Origin: Mycetocola zhujimingii
Lineage (GTDB): Bacteria; Actinomycetota; Actinomycetes; Actinomycetales; Microbacteriaceae
Direction of reading: 5' to 3'
Length of the DNA stretch: 64,000 nucleotides
Assembly: GCF_003065425.1 (NCBI RefSeq)
Contig: NZ_CP026949.1
Location: 62,001 to 126,000, forward strand
Position numbers and translations under genes: made by a program. Below the pieces are notes generated by a model, which had not been told where the DNA came from, made no database searches, and was given only the letters and a program-made list of their open reading frames with translations. Below, piece by piece: positions 42,368-51,333 of this stretch; the stretch's first letter is position 1; every line of letters begins with the position of its first letter.

Positions 42368-42724
42368 ATGTCGAACGACAACTACAGCAACACCCCGCCA
42401 GTGCCCAACGCTGGCTCCAATCAGCCTTACGCTCAGCAGGCGCCCCAGTACTCAGCCCCTCAGGCTCAGTACGGAGCACCGCAGGGACAGCCGGCGAAGT
42501 GGAACGTTCTCTCGATCATCACCCTGGTCAGCGCGGTTCTCGGGTTCTCGATCATCTCGATCGTTCTCGGAATCATCTCGCTCAACCAGATCAAGAAGAC
42601 CGGCGAGCAGGGCAAGGTCCTCGCCATCGTCGGAATTGTGATCGGCGCACTCGCGACCATTGGCTACATCATCGCCATCATCACGTTCATCGCTGTGCTG
42701 AACGACCCGTACATGTATAGCTAG
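42368..42724 (+). CDS. DUF4190 domain membrane protein
   Basis: 118 residues. A cytoplasmic Gln/Pro/Ala-rich start with repeats of AP(Q)YSAPQAQYGAPQG precedes two helices separated by a short loop (IVLGIISLNQIKKTGEQGK), the DUF4190 layout. Function unknown; such small proteins are common in actinobacteria. AAGGAG lies 6 bases before the ATG. It has its own terminator. Confidence 0.85.
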   Translation: MSNDNYSNTPPVPNAGSNQPYAQQAPQYSAPQAQYGAPQGQPAKWNVLSIITLVSAVLGFSIISIVLGIISLNQIKKTGEQGKVLAIVGIVIGALATIGYIIAIITFIAVLNDPYMYS

Positions 42725-42758
42725 CACGTCCTGATCCGGCATTCGCCGGAGACAAGTT

Positions 42759-42786
42759 GCCCGCTCCACGAATTCGTGGGGCGGGC
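42759..42786. terminator. terminator between DUF4190 gene and hemA
   Basis: GCCCGC and GCGGGC enclose the 14-bp palindrome CCACGAATTCGTGG, followed by TTCTTC on the plus strand. It lies between convergent genes and could serve both. Confidence 0.8.
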
Positions 42787-42815
42787 TTCTTCGTGCCAGG
42801 GGGGCCGGCGGCGGT

Positions 42816-44228
42816 CTAGGAGGCTTCGGCGTCCAGCTCGAGGTCGTCGTCGAGGTCGCCAGCGACTCCGAGCGTCCGAGTGATGGTCGCTGTTTCGGCG
42901 GTCGGCGCGGGAAGATCAGGGGCGGATGCCGCTTCCTCGTCGAGCGTGATGCCGAACAGTGTGTCGAGAGCCTCGACGTAACGGTCGTGGTCACCGGCCC
43001 TGGCATGTTCCCGTGCCCGAACCGTCGGCGTGTGCAAAAGGCGGCCCATCATGTGGCGCAGCGCGCGCTCAACGCTCCCGTCGGAATCGCGTGGGGCAAC
43101 CCGGGCGATCTCCTGCTCGAGCACTTCAGATGCGCGAGACCGGAGAGCAACGACAGCGGGCGCGAGGCTTTGCTCGTCGGTGACCGAAGCGAACTTGCGT
43201 GCTGCCTTGTTGACGATCTGCCGTGCATGGTCTGTCGCCTGAAGCTCTTCGAGCGGGGCGTGGATGCGGATGGTCTCGAGGTCGAGCAGGTCGACACCGG
43301 CGAGGGTGGCGACGTCAGGGTCCACATTGCGCGGCAGACCAAGGTCGATGACGAGCTGGCCGGCAGAGTGATCGACGGGGCAGCCGGGCGTGCCATCGAT
43401 CGGGAAGGCGGGCAGCGCCGCCTCGAGGTCGCGACGCCCAGCGGCAATGACCTCGGCATCGACCACAAAGCCGGATGCCGTTGTGCACGTCACGATGATG
43501 GTCGCCTCTGCGGCCTCCCGCGGGAACATATCAGCGTCGACGGGCCGGATGTCATGGCCGGCAGCGAACTTCGCCGCTCGGCCTGACGGGGAGTACACGG
43601 CGACGTCGGTGACACCGCGGTCGCGGAGTGCGGCGAGGCTGGCACCGGCGTATGCGCCGGTGCCGATGAGCAGAACCCTGACCGCTGACCAGTCGGTGAT
43701 GCGGCTCTCGGCGAGATCGAGGCCGAGCCGCACGATCGAGCGACCCGCACGGCCGAGCGGTGTGTTGTTCTTGACGCCGCGCGACGTTTGGGAGGCGCGC
43801 TGGAAGAGTCGTTCGAGGTCGCTCGTGGTCGTCCCTGATTCGCGGGCGAGCTGAAGGGACCGGCGCACCTGACCGGCGATCTCGCCCTCGCCGACGACGA
43901 CGGATTCAAGGCCGGCTGAGACGGCGAAAAGGTGGCGAGCGGCTTCCTCGTCCGTGTGCGTGTGCCAGGTCTGGAGCAGGGTGTCCGTGGCGATCCCTGT
44001 GGCCGCACTGACGGCATCCGTCGCTGCCTGAAGGGCAACCTGCGCGCCGGCCGTAACCGGCTCATCGAGGTCGATGTAGGCCTCGAACCGGTTGCAGGTG
44101 GCGATGACGATCGCACCGGCGACGCACTCGGAGTGGTTGAGGATGCGTTCGCCAACCGTCTCGGCGCCCGTAGAGAGTCGCTCGAGCAGATCGAAGGAGG
44201 CGTTTTTGTGACTCGCCGTCAGACACAT
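42816..44228 (-). CDS. hemA: glutamyl-tRNA reductase
   Basis: 470 residues. MCLTASHKNASFDLLERLS is the family start, and the catalytic Cys45 lies in IATCNRFE. GEGEIAGQVRRSL and the NADPH-binding VLLIGTGAYAGASLAALRDR follow, then the dimerisation helices and an acidic tail. It reduces Glu-tRNA to glutamate-1-semialdehyde, the first committed step of heme synthesis, which HemL continues. The start may be this ATG or the in-frame GTG at 44234, which has TATCCT (44241-44246) 6 bases upstream. hemA is on the opposite strand from the other heme genes and follows two paralogous membrane genes. Confidence 0.94.
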   Translation of the reverse strand: MCLTASHKNASFDLLERLSTGAETVGERILNHSECVAGAIVIATCNRFEAYIDLDEPVTAGAQVALQAATDAVSAATGIATDTLLQTWHTHTDEEAARHLFAVSAGLESVVVGEGEIAGQVRRSLQLARESGTTTSDLERLFQRASQTSRGVKNNTPLGRAGRSIVRLGLDLAESRITDWSAVRVLLIGTGAYAGASLAALRDRGVTDVAVYSPSGRAAKFAAGHDIRPVDADMFPREAAEATIIVTCTTASGFVVDAEVIAAGRRDLEAALPAFPIDGTPGCPVDHSAGQLVIDLGLPRNVDPDVATLAGVDLLDLETIRIHAPLEELQATDHARQIVNKAARKFASVTDEQSLAPAVVALRSRASEVLEQEIARVAPRDSDGSVERALRHMMGRLLHTPTVRAREHARAGDHDRYVEALDTLFGITLDEEAASAPDLPAPTAETATITRTLGVAGDLDDDLELDAEAS

Positions 44229-44240
44229 GAGCACCCCCCA

Positions 44241-44246
44241 AGGATA
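44241..44246 (-). promoter_or_regulatory. probable -10 box of hemA
   Basis: TATCCT on the minus strand, 6 bases before GTG at 44234 and 12 before ATG at 44228. It implies hemA has its own promoter in the 64-bp gap behind the paralogue genes. A G-run between the box and the start codon could also act as a ribosome site. Confidence 0.5.
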
Positions 44247-44292
44247 CCCCGTCAATTCTGAGCGTTCGGTCTGTCCTGGTTCGCGAGCGCGG

Positions 44293-45441
44293 TCAGCCCG
44301 CGTTGTTGGCGATTGCGACGACGACGACATAGGTGACGACGAGAATCGTGCTGAGAATCGCGCCACTGCCCGCCGTCATGCGCAGCCGCCTGCCGCCGGG
44401 AGCGACGCGGGGTTCGCCGGCCAATGACGGGGCCTGGTGCTGGCGGGCGGGCTGGTCGTGTGCGCCGGCGGCCGGAAGCGTTGCCCGCCGCGGTGATGCG
44501 CCGGATTCGTCGCGGCTGTCACGCCACCTGCCCCACCGGTCGATGGCCGCGGTGACGGCCGTTGTTGCCGCGACGACGTTGTGCCAGGTGCCCGGGTCGA
44601 GTGTCACAACGTCCCGGCTCGATTCGAGGAAAAGCCAGTCGTCCACGATCTCGACGTCGAAGCCGTGAGCCCGGTCAATGAGTTCGGCCATGACGTCGGG
44701 AGTGAAGAGGTAGAGGGCGTCCTGTTCATATCCCTCCGGGCAATACAGCGTGAAATGCTCGTCGAAGTCGCCCTCGAGGGAGAGTGCCTGTGCGCGGTGG
44801 GGAGTTGTGGTGGCGAGGGAGCGCCCGCCCGCTTGTGCCCGCAAGACGATGTGAGGAAGCGGGGCCGGCAGCCTGAGAGCGCAGAAGCCCCCGAACTGCA
44901 GAGCGCGGTCGCGTTTCGCGCCGATCTCGAGTTCGTAGTTCGCGAACTCGATCGAGCGTTCGCTGGGCGGCCTCATCAGCCGGGTGAGTGTGAGTTTGCC
45001 CCGGGCGGCCAGGGGCGCCACATGGCTGCCCTTCATCGGACCCGGTTCGTAGGTCATACCGTTGTCAGCGGCGAACCGCGAGAACCGATAGTGCCGCGTC
45101 GCCGTGCCGTGCCGTGCGGCGAGGCGCGATCCCGCCCGCAGCAGCGTGAACGCTGCCACGACAAAGAGGCCACAGATGGCCAGCATCCCGACGCCTTCTC
45201 CCGCGTCGCTTGCCTGCGCGGCCAGTTCCGCCAGGGCACCGAGCGCCATGGCGAGTGCGCCGAGCGATGCGGCAGCCCCGCCGATGTACAGCATCACGAG
45301 CCGCACCGTCATCGCTGGTTGCTTCACGCGCGGATGCTGTTCCGCGAACGCCCGGTAGAACCTCCGCACCTGTCGCCGCTTGGTTTCGGTTGTGAGTGCG
45401 TCAGTGCGCAGGCCGGTGCGGGTCTCGTCGCGTGTGTTCAT
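44293..45441 (-). CDS. three-helix membrane protein of unknown function, paralogue 1
   Basis: 382 residues; not recognised. A cytoplasmic start (TKRRQVRRFYRAFAEQHP) precedes two helices (about 47-115) and a soluble domain of about 230 residues with a highly conserved core: FTLYCPEGYEQDALYLFTPD followed by VMAELIDRAHGFDVEIVDDW. One C-terminal helix closes it (SGAILSTILVVTYVVVVAIA). The paralogue at 45514 has the same plan and almost the same core. The core is vaguely reminiscent of DUF3137 proteins. ATG at 45441; GGAG lies 10 bases upstream. Gaps of 72 and 64 bp to its neighbours allow an operon ending in hemA. Confidence 0.8.
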   Translation of the reverse strand: MNTRDETRTGLRTDALTTETKRRQVRRFYRAFAEQHPRVKQPAMTVRLVMLYIGGAAASLGALAMALGALAELAAQASDAGEGVGMLAICGLFVVAAFTLLRAGSRLAARHGTATRHYRFSRFAADNGMTYEPGPMKGSHVAPLAARGKLTLTRLMRPPSERSIEFANYELEIGAKRDRALQFGGFCALRLPAPLPHIVLRAQAGGRSLATTTPHRAQALSLEGDFDEHFTLYCPEGYEQDALYLFTPDVMAELIDRAHGFDVEIVDDWLFLESSRDVVTLDPGTWHNVVAATTAVTAAIDRWGRWRDSRDESGASPRRATLPAAGAHDQPARQHQAPSLAGEPRVAPGGRRLRMTAGSGAILSTILVVTYVVVVAIANNAG

Positions 45442-45513
45442 TCTCAGGAGCTCCGTGGGTCTGTGGCGATCGCGGCGCGGCTCGGTCCGGGTGTCGGGGA
45501 GCGGCGGCAAGGC

Positions 45514-46626
45514 TCAGGGGAGAGAGTTGGCGATGAAAACCGCGGCGACGTAGGCGGCGACGAAAATGCCGGTCACGATTGCGCCGTTGCCTGCGACCAT
45601 TTTCAGTCGACGGCCGCGTGGAGCCACTTGTTTTCCGCCCGGAAGCATCGTCGCTTGCCCGTCGCCGCCCCTGGGGAGAGATCCCGCTGACAGCCGGTCG
45701 TCGCGCCACTGTGCCCAGCGGTCGATCTTCGCGGTGATGGCGGCCGTCGCGGTGACAACCTTGTGCCAGGTCTCGGGATCCAGGGTGACCACGTCGCGGC
45801 TCGACTCGAGGAAGAGCCAGTCGTCGATGATCTCGACGTCGAAGCTGTTCACCCGATCGATGAGTTCGGCCATGACGTCGGGGGTAAACAGGTAGAGGGC
45901 GTCCTGCTCATAGCCCTCTGGACAGTACAGCGTGAAGTGATCGTCGAAATTGCCCTCGAGCGAAAGCACCTGCGCGCGTGCGGGAACCGCGTATGGCAGG
46001 ACGCGACGGTCATTCTTCGCCACAAGCAGGATGTGGGGAAGGCTGTTCGGAAGCTTCATTGAGACGACGCCGCCGAACCCGGAGTTGCGGCTGCCGCTGG
46101 TCTCGGTGGCGAGGACGTAGTTCGCGAACTCGACCGCTCGCGGAGAAACCGGCCGCATCACGCGCGTCAGTATGAGCTGCCCCCGCTCTTTCCACGGCGT
46201 CAGGTGAGTGCCGGGAAGAGGGCCGGGGAGGTAGGCCATTCCGTTCTCGAACCCGAACTGCGCGAGGCGGTAGTGCCGCTCCGGAGTTCCGCGCTGCGCC
46301 CGGTGCCGAACACTGGCCCAGCAGAGCAGCACTCCGCCATAGAGAAACAACCCGAAGATGGCGAACATCGCGACGAGCTCGCTCACCATGTCGGGATTTG
46401 CCTCTTCGATCTCCTCGCTGATCCCGAAGGACAGGGCAAGCAGCCCGATCGGGAAGGCGAGGGCGCCGAGCGGCAGCATGATGCGCCGTACGACCTCGAT
46501 GGGGTTTCGGACTGACGGATGCTGTGCGGCGAACGAGCGATAGAACGCCCGGACTTCTCGTCGCTTCACTCGAGCCGTGAGTGCATGCGTCCGGAGGCCA
46601 GTCCTGCGTTCCTCAACTGTCTCCAC
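45514..46626 (-). CDS. three-helix membrane protein of unknown function, paralogue 2
   Basis: 370 residues, the same architecture as the gene at 44293: a basic start (VKRREVRAFYRSFAAQHP), two helices with an acidic loop (SEEIEEANPDMV) between them, a soluble domain with the core FTLYCPEGYEQDALYLFTPD, and a final helix (AAYVAAVFIANSL). The first and middle parts have diverged much more than the core, so the duplication is old and both copies are kept. The start is GTG at 46626; no strong ribosome site. It is divergent from hemE across 122 bp. Confidence 0.78.
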   Translation of the reverse strand: METVEERRTGLRTHALTARVKRREVRAFYRSFAAQHPSVRNPIEVVRRIMLPLGALAFPIGLLALSFGISEEIEEANPDMVSELVAMFAIFGLFLYGGVLLCWASVRHRAQRGTPERHYRLAQFGFENGMAYLPGPLPGTHLTPWKERGQLILTRVMRPVSPRAVEFANYVLATETSGSRNSGFGGVVSMKLPNSLPHILLVAKNDRRVLPYAVPARAQVLSLEGNFDDHFTLYCPEGYEQDALYLFTPDVMAELIDRVNSFDVEIIDDWLFLESSRDVVTLDPETWHKVVTATAAITAKIDRWAQWRDDRLSAGSLPRGGDGQATMLPGGKQVAPRGRRLKMVAGNGAIVTGIFVAAYVAAVFIANSLP

Positions 46627-46748
46627 CCGGCGGTACCCAGATCTCTCTCTCGACTGTGCTGGAGCTGCTCCGTGTCGAGGGTAGCGGTTCGGCTGTGAGC
46701 ATTTGTGCAAAAGTCTCCGGTGCCCTCGCAATTTGAGAGGATTGCAGA

Positions 46749-47858
46749 GTGCAGCTTTCTCAGAACCACCCGCTCGAAGCGGGACTCACCTCGTCGTCGC
46801 GGCTGATCACCGCCTACCGGGGCGAACGCCCAGACACCACTCCCGTGTGGTTCATGCGGCAGGCAGGCCGCTCGCTGCCCGAGTACCGGGACCTGCGCGT
46901 CGGGACCGCAATGCTCGACGCCTGCCTCAACCCCGAACTCGCGAGCGAGATCACCCTTCAGCCCGTCCGCCGCCACGGCGTCGACGCGGGCATCTTCTTC
47001 AGCGACATCGTCGTCCCGCTCAAGCAGGTCGGTGTCGAGGTCGACATCGTTCCCGGCAAGGGCCCCGTGCTCGGCAAGGCCGTACGCACCGCCGCCGATG
47101 TCGACGAACTCGTCGCGCTTGACCCGTCGGTGCTCGATGAGACCCTCGCCCCGGTCCGCGACGCCGTCGCGCTCACCGTCGCCGAACTCGGTGAAACCCC
47201 GCTCATCGGCTTCGCAGGAGCACCGTTCACGCTCGCGGCCTACCTCGTCGAGGGTGGACCGTCGAAGGACCACATCCACGCCCGTACCCTGATGCACGCG
47301 GAGCCCGAAGCATGGGCACGCCTGATGGAGTGGGTGGCAGAGGTCACCGGCCGTTTCCTCCGCGCCCAAGTGCTCGCGGGAGCCTCGGCAGCGCAACTGT
47401 TCGATTCGTGGGCCGGTGCGCTCTCCCTCGATGACTACGTGCGCTACGTCGCCCCGGCATCCGCTCGCGCTCTCGAACACGTGCGCGACCTCAGCTATAC
47501 GGTCGCCGGCGAGGCGGACTCCCGCGACGTCCGCACGGTGCCGATCGTCCACTTCGGCGTCGGAACCGGCGAATTGCTCAAGGCGATGCACGACATCGGC
47601 GCTGACGTGGTCGGCGTTGACTACCGCGTCCAGCTCGATGAGGCATCGCGCCGGCTCGGTGGGCTCGTTCCCGTGCAGGGCAACATCGACCCTGCGCTGC
47701 TCGCGGCGCCGTGGCCGGTACTCGAGGCGCACGTGCTCGACGTGCTCGATCGCGGCAAAGCTGCGCCGTCCCACGTTCTGAACCTCGGCCACGGCGTGCC
47801 ACCGGAGACCGACCCCACCGTGCTCACCCGGCTCGTCGAATTCGTGCACGCGCAGTGA
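46749..47858 (+). CDS. hemE: uroporphyrinogen III decarboxylase
   Basis: 369 residues. The substrate-binding start TPVWFMRQAGRSLPEYR is invariant in the family; IFFSDIVVPLKQVG and GFAGAPFTLAAYLVEGG follow. It removes four carboxyls from uroporphyrinogen III to give coproporphyrinogen III. The start is GTG at 46749 after GAGAGGATTGCA. It is the first gene of the plus-strand heme block, and its stop overlaps the hemY start (GTGA). Confidence 0.96.
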   Translation: MQLSQNHPLEAGLTSSSRLITAYRGERPDTTPVWFMRQAGRSLPEYRDLRVGTAMLDACLNPELASEITLQPVRRHGVDAGIFFSDIVVPLKQVGVEVDIVPGKGPVLGKAVRTAADVDELVALDPSVLDETLAPVRDAVALTVAELGETPLIGFAGAPFTLAAYLVEGGPSKDHIHARTLMHAEPEAWARLMEWVAEVTGRFLRAQVLAGASAAQLFDSWAGALSLDDYVRYVAPASARALEHVRDLSYTVAGEADSRDVRTVPIVHFGVGTGELLKAMHDIGADVVGVDYRVQLDEASRRLGGLVPVQGNIDPALLAAPWPVLEAHVLDVLDRGKAAPSHVLNLGHGVPPETDPTVLTRLVEFVHAQ

Positions 47859-49411
47859 TCGAGCCGCGCCACGTTCTCGTCATCGGCGGTGGCATCGCCG
47901 GGCTCGTCGCCGCGCTCGACTGCGCTCGTGTTGGCATCCGAGTCACCGTCGTTGAGGCCGCCGACCGGGCCGGTGGTTCCGTCGCGACCGAAACCGTCGC
48001 CGGCATCCGTGTCGATACCGGTGCGGAGAGCTACGCAACGCGGCAGGGAACGGTGCGGAAGCTCGTCGACGAACTCGGCCTCGCGGACGCGGTCGTCACC
48101 CCCGCTTCGGCTGGCGCCTGGGTGCGGCTGCCGAACGGAGTCAGTGCGCCCCTCCCGAAGGCCGGCCTTCTCGGCATCCCGTCGAACCCGCTCGCGGACG
48201 ACGTTCGCCGGGTCATCGGGTGGAGCGGAGCGATCCGGGCCTACCTCGACCGGATTCGTCCGGTGCTCACGATCGGACGTGAGCACAACCTCGGTGACCT
48301 GGTCTCGCGACGCATGGGTAAGGCCGTTCTCGACTCGCTCGTCGCTCCGGTGACCAGGGGCGTGTACTCCGCAGATCCGGCCGACCTCGATGTGACCCGG
48401 GCTGCGCCCGGCCTCAATAAGGCGCTGACCAAGGCGGGGTCGCTCTCGGGCGCGGTCGCTCTGCTCAGGGCAGCTGCCCCCGCCGGATCGAACGTCGAAG
48501 GTCTTGCCGGTGGTATGTACACGCTGGTTGAAGCGATGCTCGCCGAGCTCAGGCGCCGCGAGGCAACAGTGCTCCTCGGTACGACAGCCACCGAACTGCA
48601 GCGCCAGGGCGGTTCGACCCTGGACTCCGAGGTGGCGGCCGAAGCCCAGCCCGCAACCTGGCGAGCCCTCCTCGATGACGACACCACCATCGACGCCGAC
48701 TACGTCATCGTCGCAACCCCGGAAGCTGAAGCGCTCCGCCTGCTCGCACCGCTCTCGGCGGAACTCGCTACAGAACAGCCGATCGAGACACCGACCGTCG
48801 AGCTCGCGACCCTCGTCATTGACGCCGCATCCCTCGACGTCAAGCCCCGTGGCACCGGGGTGCTGATCGCCGACCGACCTGAAGGATCAAGGCCGGCCGG
48901 GCGCGCGATCATGGCGAAGGCTCTGACGCACTCGACGGCCAAGTGGCAGTGGCTCGCCGACGAGGCCGGTCGTGAGCATCCGCACCGTCACGTCGTCCGC
49001 CTCTCCTATGGCAGGCTCGGTCAGGCCAACCAGACGCTGGGTCTTGACGATGAGGCGCTTCGCGCCGTCGCCGTCGCTGACGCGTCGGAGATTCTTGGCG
49101 TGCCCCTCGACGCCTCGCAGGTCGTGGGGTTCACCCGGACCGCGTGGGTCGGAACCCTCCCTGGAGCGGCAATCGGACAGCGCGAACGGGCCGAACGGCT
49201 CCGCGACGCGGCCGTGGCAATCGGGGATCTCGATGTGACAGGCGGTTGGCTCTCGGGAACGGGCCTGGCTTCGGTCATCCCCGATGCGCTCGCGGCGTCC
49301 GCGCGAATTCGCCATCTGGTCGCGGCGAGCTATCTCGAAGACGGCGTTGTGGTCGATCCGCATACCAGAACAGGCATAAACGACACCAGCCCGGACGCAA
49401 ACCCGTCATAG
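47855..49411 (+). CDS. hemY: coproporphyrinogen III oxidase, HemY type (CgoX)
   Basis: 518 residues. The N-terminal FAD motif is VLVIGGGIAGLVAALDCARV with VVEAADRAGGSV, and the C-terminal FAD-binding part is GGWLSGTGLASVI. In Gram-positive bacteria with HemQ this enzyme oxidises coproporphyrinogen III to coproporphyrin III using oxygen, before iron insertion; older annotation calls it protoporphyrinogen oxidase (hemG/hemY). It starts with GTG overlapping the hemE stop, so translation is coupled. The open frame extends upstream inside hemE and is not used. Confidence 0.93.
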   Translation: MIEPRHVLVIGGGIAGLVAALDCARVGIRVTVVEAADRAGGSVATETVAGIRVDTGAESYATRQGTVRKLVDELGLADAVVTPASAGAWVRLPNGVSAPLPKAGLLGIPSNPLADDVRRVIGWSGAIRAYLDRIRPVLTIGREHNLGDLVSRRMGKAVLDSLVAPVTRGVYSADPADLDVTRAAPGLNKALTKAGSLSGAVALLRAAAPAGSNVEGLAGGMYTLVEAMLAELRRREATVLLGTTATELQRQGGSTLDSEVAAEAQPATWRALLDDDTTIDADYVIVATPEAEALRLLAPLSAELATEQPIETPTVELATLVIDAASLDVKPRGTGVLIADRPEGSRPAGRAIMAKALTHSTAKWQWLADEAGREHPHRHVVRLSYGRLGQANQTLGLDDEALRAVAVADASEILGVPLDASQVVGFTRTAWVGTLPGAAIGQRERAERLRDAAVAIGDLDVTGGWLSGTGLASVIPDALAASARIRHLVAASYLEDGVVVDPHTRTGINDTSPDANPS

Positions 49412-49455
49412 GTACTACGCTTGAGCCACTGACGGCCGATCGAACGGAGTTACCC

Positions 49456-49815
49456 ATGAGGGGCAAGCTGGTTTTTGTGGCAGGAATTGCCACTGGATAC
49501 GTGCTCGGGTCCCGCGCGGGCCGCGAGCGGTACAACCAGATCAAGAAGAACTGGCTGAAGGTCTGGAACACCGACGTGGTGCAGGACAAGGTCGAGGTTG
49601 TGCAGGGCTTCGCGAAGGCACGCCTGAGTGAGGTTCCTGGCGCGGTTTTCGCCGGAGTCAAGAAGGTATCCACCGCTGTCGGCGGTGAAGGCACCCCCGG
49701 CCAGAAGCTCGACCGCACGATCGCGAAGACCAAGGACGCCGTCGACGACGTCGCAGAGCGGGTTCTCCCGCACGACGAGCCGTCGAACCCGTCAACCGGA
49801 ACACCCTCGAAGTAG
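49456..49815 (+). CDS. small YtxH-like membrane-associated protein
   Basis: 119 residues. An N-terminal hydrophobic segment (LVFVAGIATGYVLGSRAGRE) is followed by a basic amphipathic helix region (RYNQIKKNWLKVW) and a polar tail. The motif GYVLGSRAGRERY is found in many actinobacterial proteins of the YtxH-like type; function unknown. ACGGAG lies 7 bases before the ATG. It is the first of three small genes inserted between hemY and hemQ. Confidence 0.75.
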   Translation: MRGKLVFVAGIATGYVLGSRAGRERYNQIKKNWLKVWNTDVVQDKVEVVQGFAKARLSEVPGAVFAGVKKVSTAVGGEGTPGQKLDRTIAKTKDAVDDVAERVLPHDEPSNPSTGTPSK

Positions 49816-49833
49816 CACCTGGAGCGTCTGACC

Positions 49834-50247
49834 ATGACGGACCGAAATCTCAGCGATAAGAGCCGCGAATCGCTCTTTGAGTTGCTCGCCGACCTTCCCA
49901 ACCTGATCACCAACCTGATCCAGGCGGAGATCGAGCAGGTCAAGACGAAGGCCAAGCACCTCGGAAGCTACGCGGGTAAGGGTGCCATTTTCATGGTGCT
50001 CGCGCTGATCTTCCTGTTCTTCGCCATCGGCACCGCCGTTGCCGTAGCTATTCTGGCGCTCGCGCTGGTACTCCCGGCATGGTTGAGCGCGCTCATCGTC
50101 TTTGTCGTGTTTGTTCTGATCGCTGTGATTCTGGCGTTGATCGGACTCAAGTACTTCAAGAAGCTCGGCGATGACCCGAACCCCGTCGAGAGCGTCAAGA
50201 AAGACATCCGTGCGGTAAAGGGGGAGGGCGAATATGACCGTTACTAA
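49834..50247 (+). CDS. actinobacterial holin-like (Act_Holin) membrane protein
   Basis: 137 residues. An amphipathic start (SLFELLADLPNLITNLIQAE) is followed by two long helices (about 51-77 and 80-106) and a basic tail. This is the 'phage holin family/Act_Holin' type of chromosomal actinobacterial protein. No phage genes are nearby, so cell lysis is not implied. It lies 18 bp after the preceding gene and overlaps the next by 14 bp. Confidence 0.8.
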   Translation: MTDRNLSDKSRESLFELLADLPNLITNLIQAEIEQVKTKAKHLGSYAGKGAIFMVLALIFLFFAIGTAVAVAILALALVLPAWLSALIVFVVFVLIAVILALIGLKYFKKLGDDPNPVESVKKDIRAVKGEGEYDRY

Positions 50248-50488
50248 CCCAGGATCGAACCCGGGATCGCCCGCGGTAGCACGGGCTGAGCTCGTTGCGA
50301 CTCTCAACGCCATCGAAGACAAGCTCAACGTTCCCCGCAAGTTCAATCGCCTCGTCGTGCAGGGAAAGAAGCAGGTCGCGACGCTTCAGCGCGAGAACCC
50401 GACGGCGCTCTATGCCGGAATTGCCGCAGTGGCTTCCGTCGCAGGCCTTGCCGCATGGGCCATCGTCCGCGGCATCGCGAACCGCTAG
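50234..50488 (+). CDS. DUF3618-like small membrane protein
   Basis: 84 residues. A soluble amphipathic part (AVARAELVATLNAIEDKLNV) matches the start of DUF3618 proteins, followed by one helix (ALYAGIAAVASVAGLAAWAI). It overlaps the holin-like gene by 14 bp, so the two are translated together, as such pairs often are in actinobacteria. Function unknown. Confidence 0.78.
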   Translation: MTVTNPGSNPGSPAVARAELVATLNAIEDKLNVPRKFNRLVVQGKKQVATLQRENPTALYAGIAAVASVAGLAAWAIVRGIANR

Positions 50489-50598
50489 CGGCTTCGATCG
50501 CGTATATCCTCTGCTGCGCCGGAAATGGTCGCGGAGGCGAGCGTGTTGAGCCAATGCACAGGGGAAGCCACGCTCATTTGGCGGGGAGAGATTAAGGG

Positions 50599-51333
50599 GT
50601 GATGATGTTAGGTATGACTCACCCGGCCTCTGCCGAGGCATCCCTGCCCCAAAACATTTCTGAACCCGAAGAGAACCCGACAGGATTTGCGCTCTGGGCG
50701 GTTCTGCGTCGCCCGCAGGCGCCGGTCGCACTCAGCGACCATGCCGTCTTTGAGTTGGATTCTGCTGTGAAGCGCGTCGAGAGCGACGGTGTGACCGTCC
50801 GCGGTTTCTATGACGTCTCCGGCCTTAAGGCCGACGCTGACATCATGATCTGGCTGCACGGAGACACGGCCGACGCGCTTCAGCGGGCGCTTCGCGAACT
50901 GCGCCGCACCAGCATTCTTCGCGGCCTTCTTCCGACCTGGAACGCGATGGGGGTCCATCGCGAAGCTGAGTTCAACAAGCGCCACGTGCCCGGCTTCCTC
51001 CGCGGCATCGACGCGAAGAACTGGCTCACCGTTTACCCATTCGTGCGCAGCTTCGAGTGGTATCTGCTCCCCGACGACGAGCGGAGCAAGATGCTCGCCG
51101 ACCACGGTCGCAAGGGCGCAGCGTTCCGCGGAGCCATCGCAAACACGGTGTCCGCGTTCGCCCTCGGCGACTACGAGTGGATTCTTCCGATCGAATCGGA
51201 CGATCTGACCGAACTTGTCGATCTCATGCGTGATCTTCGCGCCACGGATGCCCGTCGCCACGTCCGCGAGGAAGTTCCGTTCTACACAGGCCGTCGCATT
51301 TCGACGGCAGAAATCCCCGAGGTAATCCAGTGA
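50599..51333 (+). CDS. hemQ: coproheme decarboxylase HemQ (ChdC)
   Basis: 244 residues of the chlorite-dismutase fold. FALWAVLRR opens the first beta sheet; Tyr146 in WLTVYPFVRSFEWY fits the catalytic tyrosine that starts the decarboxylation, and His169 in MLADHGRKG fits the heme-binding histidine. It converts iron-coproporphyrin III to heme b with H2O2, the last step of the coproporphyrin-dependent route. GTG 50599 or ATG 50602 or 50605 may be the start; GGGGAGAG lies 9 or more bases upstream. Its stop overlaps the hemH start. Confidence 0.95.
   Translation: MMMLGMTHPASAEASLPQNISEPEENPTGFALWAVLRRPQAPVALSDHAVFELDSAVKRVESDGVTVRGFYDVSGLKADADIMIWLHGDTADALQRALRELRRTSILRGLLPTWNAMGVHREAEFNKRHVPGFLRGIDAKNWLTVYPFVRSFEWYLLPDDERSKMLADHGRKGAAFRGAIANTVSAFALGDYEWILPIESDDLTELVDLMRDLRATDARRHVREEVPFYTGRRISTAEIPEVIQ

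Noticed and set aside
49834-50247. Holin-like gene as a sign of a prophage
   Set aside because: This protein type is a normal chromosomal actinobacterial family, there are no other phage genes, and the gene sits inside the heme block.
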